Below, piece by piece: positions 1 through 6,885 of a stretch of 7,718 nucleotides of DNA. Source of the DNA: Candidatus Cloacimonadota bacterium (GTDB taxonomy: Bacteria; Cloacimonadota; Cloacimonadia; Cloacimonadales; Cloacimonadaceae); the NCBI GenBank assembly GCA_017995495.1, contig JAGOIS010000072.1:1-7718 (forward strand). The letters run 5' to 3'. How positions within the stretch are numbered: position 1 is the first letter of the stretch; every line of letters begins with the position of its first letter. The position numbers and the translations under genes are program-made. The notes beneath the pieces were generated by a model. The model did not search any database, was not told the DNA's origin, and saw only the letters and a program-made list of their open reading frames with translations.

Positions 1-1221
1 GGGCACCGCTTGGGTGAAAGCCTGAATATCCTCGAAATCCTCGCCCAGGATCAGGTTTGGGGTTATTTCAGGTATGTGCACCGTAACTTGGTTGGATGGC
101 CCGGAGACCTCGCCGAGATGGTTTTGGGCCAGCACATAATAATACCATACCTGCCCGGGGCTCACCTCGAAATCCTGATAGCCGGGGTCCTCGGTGGAGT
201 TCAGGAACGTATCATTGCGGATCACGCGGTAGAGGCTGGGCTCTCCCTCCACAGGCGGTTCCCAGGAAAGCTGGACATGATCTTCAATGAAATAACCACC
301 GAGGTTTTGGGGCGCTCCGATGCCTTCCCCGGCAGTCGTGAAACTCCACACGGGTCCAGGATATTCATTTTCGCCTTCCTGGGCACTCACCTGCCAATGA
401 TAGGTGGTGAGCATCTCCAGATCCTGGGAGGGAAACCAATCCTTTTCCGCCAGATCCTGCGCGACGAGTTGCAACGCTTGCGGGCCGGTTCCCAGCCAGA
501 GGTCAAAGCTGGAGGCATTGCTTTGCCAGTGAAAGCCAGCATCGACAGCAATTCCGCTTCCCTGATCCGGCGGCTGGGGATGCCAGGGCGTGTAGCTGAA
601 GGGCTCTATCTCCAGCCGGAGGTTGGGATAGGCCTTGAGGGCAAAAAAGTGGTTCGGCTCTGGCTCCGGAGGATCGGCCGGATCGGGGTTTATCTCGTCG
701 TGCACAAACACTATGCCCCGCACTTCAGCAGCCGGCGAACAGAGAAAATCGTCCGCGTTGGAGCTGTAAGCAGGGGTGTTTTCATCCACGGCGATGATCA
801 GGTTGCCGGTTCCGTTGTAATAGAAAAGTGAATCCAGATCGAGGTTGAGCCAGCCCTGGCCGGGAATCCCGCCGGTGAAATCCGACTCCTGCAGGGTACC
901 GTCATACACCTGGGTCAAACTGTCCAGGGGCTCCCAAGATCCCAGGCTGTCCCTGGTGGTATGTCCGAGGTAGATCTTCCAGTCGTGGTTGCCGGAGAGA
1001 AACTGGGATGTGGTAAAGAGATACTGGAAGGACACTGAGCTGATGTTTCCTGCCAGCATTATGTCCTCAGATCTGTACAACTGCTGGGAATAATTGTATC
1101 TGCCAAAGGGTTCCACAGGCAGATGCTTGTTGGTGAGTTCGCCGTCGCCGATCTGCACCTGCTCAGCGCCTAGGCAGGCCAGAGTGATCAGAAACAGAGC
1201 CGCCAAAGCTGGTCGGGGCAT
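1..1221 (-). CDS. Secreted FN3-domain protein, 3' end outside window
   Basis: The reverse strand is open from ATG at 1221 to the window edge, giving 407 residues with no stop. Residues 1-19 form a signal peptide (MPRPALAALFLITLACLGA), probably cut by signal peptidase I near LGA/EQ. A Cys at 16 could hint at a lipoprotein, but the TLAC box is atypical. Residues 20-175 look like the N-terminal beta module of Cloacimonadota-type secreted proteins (IGDGELTNKHLPVEPFG, then WKIYLGHTTRDS, then YYNGTGNLIIAVDE). A proline-rich linker follows (178-190). Residues 205-298 form an FN3-like repeat (FDLWLGTGPQ, TYHWQVSAQ, GPVWSFTTA). Residues 302-384 form a clear FN3 domain (VQLSWEPP, YRVIRND, YYYVLAQNHLGEVSGPSN). 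The last visible stretch, LILGEDFEDIQAFTQAVP, resembles the start of a choice-of-anchor/cleaved-adhesin domain. The start codon shares one base with the ovoA stop and has an SD five bases upstream, so translation is probably coupled to ovoA. It is probably cell-surface or secreted, but its ligand and role cannot be told. Domain calls are from memory of the families. Confidence 0.85.
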   Translation of the reverse strand, partial: MPRPALAALFLITLACLGAEQVQIGDGELTNKHLPVEPFGRYNYSQQLYRSEDIMLAGNISSVSFQYLFTTSQFLSGNHDWKIYLGHTTRDSLGSWEPLDSLTQVYDGTLQESDFTGGIPGQGWLNLDLDSLFYYNGTGNLIIAVDENTPAYSSNADDFLCSPAAEVRGIVFVHDEINPDPADPPEPEPNHFFALKAYPNLRLEIEPFSYTPWHPQPPDQGSGIAVDAGFHWQSNASSFDLWLGTGPQALQLVAQDLAEKDWFPSQDLEMLTTYHWQVSAQEGENEYPGPVWSFTTAGEGIGAPQNLGGYFIEDHVQLSWEPPVEGEPSLYRVIRNDTFLNSTEDPGYQDFEVSPGQVWYYYVLAQNHLGEVSGPSNQVTVHIPEITPNLILGEDFEDIQAFTQAVP

Positions 1222-1232
1222 TAAGTCCTCTT
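1219..1232 (-). promoter_or_regulatory. Stop/start overlap (TAATG) with Shine-Dalgarno
   Basis: On the reverse strand the ovoA stop TAA and the ATG of the secreted protein share the A at 1221. AAGAGG (1232-1227) lies five bases before this ATG, inside the end of ovoA. This layout is typical of translational coupling, and it decides the start of the downstream gene. Confidence 0.75.
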
Positions 1233-3335
1233 CTTCCAAATGCTTAGCTGAACCTTTCTGAGATGGTGGCGACGGGCTTCGATCCTCAGGGTTTGCCACA
1301 GTTCGACCGGTTCCCCCAGCAGTTCAAATTCCTCATTCAGGATGCCGCTGATACCCTCAAAAGCCGGGAGGGGCTCGCCATCTTTGCGAAAACCGCCAAT
1401 CCGGTCCTCCGCTCTGGTTATTTCGGGATCCCAGGCATAGCTGTCGGCGATGGCAAACAGCCCCTTGGAATTCAGGCGCTTGTGGATTTCGTGTAAAAAC
1501 CGGGCTGGCTTGATGGCACCTTCCACCGCGTTTTCCGCCAGGATGAAATCAAAACCAGAAAACCTGGCCGCGAGGTTGGATACGTCCGCCTGCCAGAACT
1601 CAACCCTGGCCGCGATCTCGTCCAGGCCAAAATCCGCAAGTGATTTTTCCGCGTAGCTTTGGATCTCACCCTCTTCATTGCGGACATAGCAGATGTAGCC
1701 CTTTTCCTTCATCCGGGTGGCCAAACGGATCAGCCGGGTGGAGAAATCCAGGCCGGTCACCGAGGCGAAGGTTCTGGCGAGTTCAAAGGTTCCGCGTCCG
1801 GTTTTACAGCCCAGATGCAGGGCGGTTTTTCCTTCCAGGGGGCTGATCCAGGGGTGGAGCGCGTCCCTGAGTTGCAACTCGAAGTTCTTCCCTCCCAAGG
1901 GATTATCCCCCCAGTTGGCGTCGCACCAGATGATGATGGCGGGATCGGATTCGTGGGGCTCGTCATACTCTGCCAGAGGAGCCTCGCTTTCGATGTAGCG
2001 GAAGCCGGCATGCTGGTAAAAATGCCGCCGGAAGGCGTAGCGGGAATGGCGCAGGGCTTCGTTGCCGGTGGAAATCCAGGAACCGCCTTTGATCAGGTTG
2101 TGCCTGCCATCGAAGGTGGGCACGGAAAAGTCGTCGTAGATGGGATGGATCTTGAATCCGGGAAAAGCGTGGATGGGGGTTTCGGTCCACTGCCAGACGT
2201 TGCCGATGAGATCGTAAAAATCGCCGCAGGCAAAGCGGTCAACCGGACAAGGGGAAGCCCAGTATTCGAGGTTGATGTTGCCTGGAGCCTTGTCCCAGAG
2301 AGGCTGATCGGTTTTCACGCGGCTGTCTCTCAGCAGCATCCACTCCTCTTCGCTGGGCAGGCGAATGGGGCGGCCGGACTGTTTCGTTTTCCAGGTGCAG
2401 AAAGCCTTGGCCTCCAGATAGTTGCACTCCACCGGCCAGTTTTTGGGCAGGGGGATCTCGCTGGTCATGAGGCGCAGTTTGCAGCCGGCATCAGTCTTTC
2501 TCCAGAAGCGGGGCAGGGTGGCTTTCTGAAAGGACCGCCACGACCATCCTTCCTCGGTCCAGAACTCTTCCTTCTGATATCCGCCGGCTTCTACGAACTC
2601 CAGAAATTCGGCGTTGGACACAAGATGTTTGGAAGCCTTGAAGGGCTGCACCACAAAGGTCACGGAGCCGTATTCGTTGTCCCATCCATACCAGGGATCG
2701 CTGTCATCCTTGCCCAGGGTGACAGTGCCGCCCGCGACAGAGAGCAATTCGTTGGTTGGAGCGTCGCCTGTATCTGGGCATACGTTCCAAAAATCAAGCT
2801 GGCGCACCCTTTCCAGCGGTAGTTGGCGGATCAGCACGGACGAAGTTTCCAGATGGATGCGTTGGTGCTCGATGCCCATGATGATGCCCCACCAGGGACT
2901 TTCCCAGGTGATGCCGCGCTCGTCCAGAGGCAGTTCCGAAATGAGTTTGTCCACCCTGGCCCTCACCAGATCGCGGTATTTGCGCACTTCCGGGATGGGA
3001 GGCCAGTCGTAATGAGCTTCGTTGAGGTCGTCCCAGCTCATTTCGTCCACCCCGATGGCAAACATCGATTCCATGGCAGGATTGATCCTTTCTCCTATCA
3101 CCCTGCCGATGATGAGTTTGTTGATATAAAAAGCCGCAGTGTGCCCCAGATAGAAAACCAGGGGATGGCGGAGCGGATCGGCGCGCAGATAGAAGCTGGA
3201 GTTGTCGGCCAGGCTTTCATAGAGCTTTTCGTCGATGCTGTGGGTCTGGTGAAAATAGTGCCGCAGAAGCTCACGCAGCTTGGCCAGATCGCTTTCGCGC
3301 AGGTTTATGGTCCGGATTCCCTTGATATCGTCCAT
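1221..3335 (-). CDS. ovoA: OvoA, 5-histidylcysteine sulfoxide synthase / mercaptohistidine methyltransferase
   Basis: Protein of 704 residues, the full length expected for fused OvoA. It catalyses O2-dependent C-S coupling of cysteine to histidine (5-histidylcysteine sulfoxide). After a lyase (OvoB) step, it N-methylates the thiohistidine to give ovothiol; the enzyme is cytosolic. Residues about 10-180 are the DinB-like domain with HPLVFYLGH (His65) and IEHQRIHLE (His157, His161, Glu163). His65, His157 and His161 match the three-His iron site of the EgtB/OvoA family. The VDEMSWDDLN signature lies between them, at 96-105. Residues about 195-450 are the FGE-sulfatase-type domain (AGGTVTLGK, RLPSEEEW, APGNINLEYWASPCPVDRF, IGNVWQWTETP, HNLIKGGSWISTGNEA, HAGFRYIES). 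Residues about 470-704 are a SAM methyltransferase (LHLGCKTGRG at 506-515, acidic residue after strand 2 in GLDF). An ATG 15 bases further upstream would place the Shine-Dalgarno inside the coding region, so the MDDIK start was chosen. It follows the ATPase gene by 48 nt. No motif is missing, so the gene appears intact. EgtB is less likely because of the fused methyltransferase and the full-length match to OvoA. Confidence 0.95.
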   Translation of the reverse strand: MDDIKGIRTINLRESDLAKLRELLRHYFHQTHSIDEKLYESLADNSSFYLRADPLRHPLVFYLGHTAAFYINKLIIGRVIGERINPAMESMFAIGVDEMSWDDLNEAHYDWPPIPEVRKYRDLVRARVDKLISELPLDERGITWESPWWGIIMGIEHQRIHLETSSVLIRQLPLERVRQLDFWNVCPDTGDAPTNELLSVAGGTVTLGKDDSDPWYGWDNEYGSVTFVVQPFKASKHLVSNAEFLEFVEAGGYQKEEFWTEEGWSWRSFQKATLPRFWRKTDAGCKLRLMTSEIPLPKNWPVECNYLEAKAFCTWKTKQSGRPIRLPSEEEWMLLRDSRVKTDQPLWDKAPGNINLEYWASPCPVDRFACGDFYDLIGNVWQWTETPIHAFPGFKIHPIYDDFSVPTFDGRHNLIKGGSWISTGNEALRHSRYAFRRHFYQHAGFRYIESEAPLAEYDEPHESDPAIIIWCDANWGDNPLGGKNFELQLRDALHPWISPLEGKTALHLGCKTGRGTFELARTFASVTGLDFSTRLIRLATRMKEKGYICYVRNEEGEIQSYAEKSLADFGLDEIAARVEFWQADVSNLAARFSGFDFILAENAVEGAIKPARFLHEIHKRLNSKGLFAIADSYAWDPEITRAEDRIGGFRKDGEPLPAFEGISGILNEEFELLGEPVELWQTLRIEARRHHLRKVQLSIWKKRT

Positions 3336-3347
3336 TTTTTCTCCTTT
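3336..3347 (-). promoter_or_regulatory. Shine-Dalgarno of ovoA
   Basis: Reverse-strand AAAGGAG (3347-3341) precedes the ATG at 3335 by five A residues. It settles the start: the alternative ATG at 3350 would translate through this site and has no SD-like sequence of its own close by. Confidence 0.8.
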
Positions 3348-3383
3348 CATTCATCCCGGCCGGCCGTCTCAGCCCCGATCCGG

Positions 3384-4511
3384 TCAGAAGCTTATCCTCG
3401 TACGCACAAAGCGTTTAAAGAGGGGATCGCAAAATTCATAGCAACTGTCATGCTTGCTCAACAACTGCAGCAGGATCAGGTTTTGGGCTGCCCGCTGGGT
3501 GCTGGAAACTGCGCCCAAACGATGGCGGGCGTGGTAGTCCCGGCTAAAAATGTTCGAGTTTTCAATGCTGATGGCGATCAGCAGCTTTTTTTGCTGCAGG
3601 CTGAGCCCGTCCCAGATCTGCAGGAAAAAGTCGTTCAGATTGGCCATCATGTTTTCCATGGCTTTCTGCAGCATGGCATCGTCCGGCTTTTTTCCGGATT
3701 GGACCGACAGTTGCCATACCTCAGAGGCAATGTACTGAACGTAATTTGGGATGTTGTCGGACCTGGCAATGATGCCGTCGGCCAGTTCCCGCGATATTTC
3801 CAGCCCGGTTTCCCGGAACCGGCCGCTGATGTATTCCGCCATGCTCTCAGCAGCTATCTTGTCCAGCTGCATGACCTTGCAAAATTGGTAGAACGGCCTG
3901 CCCGGCTGGCTGAAAATATCCAGCAGCATGTGGTATCTACTGCCGGAGAAGATGTAGGAAGTTTGGGTGTGATGCTGGATCACGGAGCGCAGGACGTTTT
4001 CAAACCCGTCTCCGTTGAGTTTGCCGATCTCTTGGAACTCGTCAAATATCACCAGCCACTTCTGTTCCGGGTCCAGTTTCTCTGTCAGGTTCAAAACCCC
4101 CTCCAGCGTTTGCTGGCTGGGCGGCATCGGCTCAAAGGTGAAGGAAAAGCCGGGATTTCCCACCGGGTCCAAGGTGATCAGGGGCCTGATTCCTTTTACC
4201 AGGGTGCCCACTTTTTTGAGGGTGGATTTCCAGCGTTTTCCACTCTGGATCAGCACCTCCCTCGAATAGAGGTCCATAAAGGCCTGGCGGGAGGTTACCC
4301 GGAAAAAATCCAGGTAGAGCACCTTGTAACCCTGCTCCCTCATTACGCCGGACAGCTTGAACAGCAGCGAGGTTTTGCCAAAACGCCGGGGAGAATAGAG
4401 GACCACATTGTTTCTGCCCTGAACGTCTCCACACAGATCCCGCAGTTCTGTTTCCCGGTCCGCGAAATAGGGGTCGCCCACCACCTTGCCGTATTGAAAA
4501 GGGTTTTGCAT
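3384..4511 (-). CDS. AAA-type ATPase of the archaeal-ATPase-like (ATPase_2/AAA_14) kind
   Basis: Protein of 375 residues starting MQNPFQYGKVVGDPYFADRE, the N-terminus typical of this group (NPF.YG....YF.DRE.EL). The Walker A loop is SPRRFGKTS (40-48). Walker B is WLVIFDEFQEI (152-162), with Asp157 and Glu158 positioned for Mg2+ binding and hydrolysis. A sensor-like strand follows (YIFSGSRYHML, 186-196). The C-terminal 100 residues look like a winged helix (LSLQQKKLLIAIS, then LGAVSSTQRAAQNLILLQLL, then YEFCDPLFKRFVR). No membrane segment or signal peptide is visible. The open frame continues upstream to 4793, across both divergent promoters and into antisense of hydF, so that extension was rejected. 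The chosen ATG has GGGAG five bases upstream. It is first in the leftward block with ovoA. Members of this family occur in many copies in anaerobes, usually with unknown roles; some lie near defence or mobile loci. The ATPase call is firm. The function is not known, and any link to ovothiol is inference from position. Confidence 0.88.
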   Translation of the reverse strand: MQNPFQYGKVVGDPYFADRETELRDLCGDVQGRNNVVLYSPRRFGKTSLLFKLSGVMREQGYKVLYLDFFRVTSRQAFMDLYSREVLIQSGKRWKSTLKKVGTLVKGIRPLITLDPVGNPGFSFTFEPMPPSQQTLEGVLNLTEKLDPEQKWLVIFDEFQEIGKLNGDGFENVLRSVIQHHTQTSYIFSGSRYHMLLDIFSQPGRPFYQFCKVMQLDKIAAESMAEYISGRFRETGLEISRELADGIIARSDNIPNYVQYIASEVWQLSVQSGKKPDDAMLQKAMENMMANLNDFFLQIWDGLSLQQKKLLIAISIENSNIFSRDYHARHRLGAVSSTQRAAQNLILLQLLSKHDSCYEFCDPLFKRFVRTRISF

Positions 4512-4521
4512 TGTCACTCCC
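4512..4521 (-). promoter_or_regulatory. Shine-Dalgarno of the ATPase gene
   Basis: Reverse-strand GGGAG (4521-4517) stands five bases from the ATG at 4511. It supports the MQNPF start over longer in-frame extensions that lack conserved sequence. Confidence 0.65.
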
Positions 4522-4541
4522 GGCTTGTCTGATCTTTGGTC

Positions 4542-4571
4542 ATAATCTGGGCGGCAGATGAAAACTGTCAA
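4542..4571 (-). promoter_or_regulatory. Putative sigma70-like promoter of the ATPase-ovoA-secreted protein operon
   Basis: Reverse strand: a perfect TTGACA -35 box (4571-4566), an 18-nt spacer, and GATTAT as -10 (4547-4542, four of six matches). Initiation would fall near 4535, giving a leader of about 25 nt before the ATPase start. The inverted-repeat cluster at 4578-4612 lies directly upstream of the -35 box, a normal place for an activator or repressor site. No promoter-like sequence was seen in the 48 nt before ovoA, so ovoA probably depends on this promoter. Confidence 0.55.
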
Positions 4572-4577
4572 GCAATA

Positions 4578-4612
4578 ATTACGCATGTGTGCGTTACGCG
4601 GATTAGCGTAAT
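4578..4612. repeat. Inverted-repeat cluster (TTACGC/GCGTAA), possible operator
   Basis: ATTACGC (4578-4584) is mirrored exactly by GCGTAAT (4606-4612). Nested inside are ACGCA-TGTG-TGCGT (4581-4594) and the odd palindrome GCGTTACGC (4591-4599). The TTACGC hexamer thus occurs at 4579 and 4594 on the plus strand and once more on the minus strand at 4611-4606. The cluster lies between the two divergent -35 boxes, 6 nt from the left one and 33 nt from the right one. It fits a binding site for a dimeric regulator acting on one or both promoters. It does not match the FNR (TTGAT...ATCAA) or Rex (TTGTGA...TCACAA) sites I know. The regulator is unknown. Confidence 0.5.
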
Positions 4613-4645
4613 ACTCTGGGAGCGTTTCCCGGATTGGCGCGAAGC

Positions 4646-4673
4646 TTGACAAATCACCCGGCCGGGTTATTCT
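4646..4673 (+). promoter_or_regulatory. Putative sigma70-like promoter of hydF
   Basis: A perfect TTGACA -35 box (4646-4651), a 16-nt spacer, and TATTCT as -10 (4668-4673, four of six matches). Transcription would start near 4680, leaving a leader of about 25 nt that includes the GAGG Shine-Dalgarno (4697-4700) four bases before the hydF ATG. Confidence 0.6.
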
Positions 4674-4704
4674 GTAGGCAAGAGAAAACTCTGCACGAGG
4701 AACC

Positions 4705-5919
4705 ATGAGCAGCACCCCACGCGGCGAACGCCTGATCATCACTTTGCTGGGAAACCGCAACAGCGGCAAATCCAGCCTGATCAACGCGCTCACAAATCAG
4801 GAGATCGCCATTGTTTCGGACACCCCCGGCACCACCACCGACCCGGTGGACAAACGTTACGAACTTCTCCCCCTGGGGCCGGTGACCTTTTACGACACCG
4901 CCGGCCTTGACGACACCGGCGAGCTGGGTGAAAAGCGGGTCCAGGCCACCTATCGCGTGCTGTTCCGCACGGACATGGCCATCTTTGTGAACGACGGCAA
5001 CACCTTCACCGGCAATGAGTTGAGCTTCCTGGAGCGCGTCCGGGAAATGAAGATCCCCCTGTTGGTGGCTTTCAACAAACGCGACCTCCACCCCGTTGCC
5101 CCCGCCAATCTGGAGCATTGCCAGAAGCACGGTCTGACCTGGGTTTCTGTCTCCGCCAGCCGAAAGGAGAACATCCTCGAGGCCAAGGAAAAGCTGATCG
5201 CGCTGGCGCCAGCCCATCTCAAGGAGGACCGACCTTTGGTGAGGGACATCGTCAGTCCCGGAGACCGCGTGATCCTGGTCACACCGATCGATTCCGCCGC
5301 TCCGAAGGGCAGGCTGATCCTACCCCAGGTGCAGGTGCTGCGCGATCTGTTGGAAAGCGGAGCTGTGACTTCGGTGGTGCGGGAATTTGAACTCAAACAG
5401 GCTTTGGCGGCTCTGAAAGAAGACCCGGACCTTGTGATCACGGATTCCCAGGCCATAGATGTCGTGGTGCGGGACCTGCCTCCGCGGGTGAAACTCACCA
5501 CCTTTTCCATCCTCTTTGCCCGTTATAAGGGCGATCTGGGCATTCTGGCGCAGGGGATCCGCCAGATCGACAAGCTTAGGGACGGTGACAGGGTTCTGAT
5601 CGCGGAAGCCTGTTCCCACCACGTTCAAGAGGATGACATCGGCCGGGTGAAGCTTCCCCGTTGGCTGAAAGAATACACCAAAAAGGACCTGGTATTTGAA
5701 ACCTACGCCGGCCACGATTTCCCGCCGAACCTGGAGGAATACGCCCTCTGCGTTCACTGCGGCGCCTGTATGCTCAACCAAATGGAAATGACCCGCCGCA
5801 TCGTGGAAGCCCAAAGGCGAGGAGTGCCGATCACCAACTACGGCCTCACGATCGCCAAGGTGCATGGCTATTTCGAGCGCGCGATCGCACCGCTAAATAT
5901 ATTCCCCACAGATAAATAG
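4705..5919 (+). CDS. hydF: HydF, [FeFe]-hydrogenase H-cluster maturation GTPase
   Basis: Protein of 404 residues, the normal size for HydF. HydF is the cytosolic scaffold on which the radical SAM enzymes HydE and HydG assemble the 2Fe subcluster before it is handed to the [FeFe]-hydrogenase. Residues 8-170 are a TrmE-like GTPase: P-loop GNRNSGKSS (16-24), switch I PGTTTDP (41-47), DTAGLDD (64-70), NKRD (124-127) and a G5 Ser-Ala pair (150-151). Residues about 180-270 hold the dimerisation domain, with the family signature LVTPIDSAAPKGRLILPQVQ (191-210). The C-terminal cluster domain carries C303-S-H305 and H351-C352-x-x-C355, matching the CxH...HCxxC ligand pattern of HydF; all three cluster cysteines are present. 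The gene looks intact and functional. It has its own promoter and is divergent from the ATPase-ovoA operon. hydE, hydG and the hydrogenase itself are not in the window, so they must be elsewhere. The presence of HydF implies H2 metabolism in an anaerobe. Confidence 0.97.
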   Translation: MSSTPRGERLIITLLGNRNSGKSSLINALTNQEIAIVSDTPGTTTDPVDKRYELLPLGPVTFYDTAGLDDTGELGEKRVQATYRVLFRTDMAIFVNDGNTFTGNELSFLERVREMKIPLLVAFNKRDLHPVAPANLEHCQKHGLTWVSVSASRKENILEAKEKLIALAPAHLKEDRPLVRDIVSPGDRVILVTPIDSAAPKGRLILPQVQVLRDLLESGAVTSVVREFELKQALAALKEDPDLVITDSQAIDVVVRDLPPRVKLTTFSILFARYKGDLGILAQGIRQIDKLRDGDRVLIAEACSHHVQEDDIGRVKLPRWLKEYTKKDLVFETYAGHDFPPNLEEYALCVHCGACMLNQMEMTRRIVEAQRRGVPITNYGLTIAKVHGYFERAIAPLNIFPTDK

Positions 5920-5950
5920 GGTCCCGGACTAACTGCGTCGCGCCGGACCC
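5919..5950 (+). terminator. Hairpin overlapping the hydF stop, possible terminator
   Basis: GGGTCC-C-GG (5919-5927) pairs with CCGGACCC (5943-5950) through a 15-nt loop with one bulged C. The first G is the last base of the hydF stop codon. The sequence after it (TGGCTTTCCTT) is only loosely T-rich, so this is a weak intrinsic terminator or a 3' stabilising hairpin. Confidence 0.45.
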
Positions 5951-5991
5951 TGGCTTTCCTTGGGCCGCCCTCACGAGCTTCACCCACTTAA

Positions 5992-6582
5992 TTTGAAAGA
6001 GAGCCGTTTTTTCTACCCACCATATTTGAACTTGAGCCTTATCTTACCCTGTACTGTGAAGGGGATATTGTCAACTATGGCTCGATCGTCAATTCCTACT
6101 GCTATGTCAACGGCGTTGCCGACCAGTACGTTCTCACCGCTCCCGGCAGCACGCTGTCCTGTCCCGGCGGATTCATCCTCCAGTCAATGATCGGTGCCGC
6201 GCAGTGGTACTTCGGCACACAACTGGTGGCATCGGGTATTATGGACATTAATCTCAACAACTACCCTGCCTACTGGCTGGTTCCGGGAGTGTGGCAACCC
6301 GTGGCGGGCACCACCTACGGCCGTTTGATCACTTTCGGCACCGGGGAAACCGTCTCCATCCCGCAAAACCCCAGCATCCGGGAAAGCGGTCCGGAGCTGA
6401 TCCTGCAGTGGGACGCGGTCGCCGGGGCCGCCTGGTATCAGATCTACGCGTCCTCAGATCCATACGGGACCTACACTCCCCTGGAGAAAGCCTACGACTA
6501 CGACCCCTCAGACGGTATCGTCTGGTGGGAGATCACTCCGGCGTCACCATTCCAATTTTACAAAGTTAGCGCGGGAAACTAA
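5992..6582 (+). pseudogene. 5'-truncated fragment of a secreted FN3-type protein
   Basis: The frame ending at the TAA at 6580-6582 is open back to a stop at 5989-5991, giving 196 codons. It reads as sensible protein well upstream of its first ATG (6187), for example YCEGDIVNYGSIVNSYCYV and DQYVLTAPGSTLSCPGGF. That ATG has no Shine-Dalgarno, and nothing resembling a signal peptide precedes the fragment. The C-terminal part (from SIPQNPSIRESG, through LILQWDAVAGAAWYQIYASS, to FQFYKVSAGN) matches the final FN3-like module that ends many secreted proteins of Cloacimonadota-type genomes. The middle (WYFGTQLVASGIMDINLNN, YPAYWLVPGVWQPVAG) looks like a beta-sandwich repeat. I read it as the tail of a larger surface protein whose front was lost by deletion or rearrangement after hydF. 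Because the frame is still open, the loss looks recent, or the fragment is still translated from an unusual start. A real 131-residue gene from 6187 is the alternative, but it would lack an export signal. Confidence 0.6.
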
Positions 6583-6885
6583 GCAAGGATCAGATCAAGC
6601 TTCCATTCCTGCCCCGGCTCGCCCCGGTAGGTTCATCCGCGGTAGCGCGGGTATTTCGCCCTTAGCCCCAGTTCACCCAGCCCTTGCGCGCCTCCCATCG
6701 ACCTCCCGTCTGCCAGATGGGAAGTGGGCGGGTGGTTATGGGGAGGTGCCCAAGCTCCAGATCAAGGATGAGCCGGCAAGGTTTCGCGTTTTGTCGGAAC
6801 CAACCGCCAGATCCAAGTACATTCGGCCTTGTATGCCTCTGTATATAATGGGTAACACTTACGGCACGGGCGAGGCAAAAACCGG
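6583..6885. other. Non-coding convergent intergenic region with complementary arms
   Basis: No convincing gene lies in this 303-nt stretch between the truncated fragment and the end of the carboxypeptidase gene. Between 6674 and 6747 several arms can pair: CACCCAGCCC (6674-6683) with GGGCGGGTG (6726-6734), one bulge; ACCTCCC (6701-6707) with GGGAGGT (6741-6747), perfect; CCCGTCT (6705-6711) with AGATGGG (6715-6721), one GU pair and a 3-nt loop; and CCCATC (6694-6699) with GATGGG (6716-6721). Several of these exclude one another. A TATAAT at 6844-6849 lacks a -35 partner. The block may be a bidirectional transcription end or an interspersed repeat; its role is unknown. Confidence 0.35.

Noticed and set aside
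10..831. 273-codon open frame on the plus strand
   Set aside because: It is antisense to the secreted FN3 protein, whose reverse-strand frame has a signal peptide and FN3 sequence.
2823..4532. 569-codon open frame on the plus strand, and a 387-codon one at 1659-2822
   Set aside because: They lie antisense to ovoA and the ATPase gene, show no recognisable domain, and arise from the codon bias of GC-rich genes. The reverse-strand products carry clear catalytic motifs.
4512..4793. N-terminal extension of the ATPase to 4793
   Set aside because: It would cross both promoters, the inverted-repeat cluster and the start of hydF. The extra sequence is not family-like, and the ATG at 4511 has its own SD.
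4654..5217. 187-codon reverse-strand frame opposite hydF
   Set aside because: It is a shadow of hydF, overlaps the hydF promoter and has no domain.
5960..6190. 76-codon plus-strand frame after hydF
   Set aside because: It overlaps the truncated secreted fragment in another frame. Its Ser/Pro-rich translation has no recognisable features, while the other frame reads as a known type of module.
6844..6849. Perfect TATAAT on the plus strand
   Set aside because: No -35 box at a suitable distance, and the only thing downstream is the antisense end of the carboxypeptidase gene.
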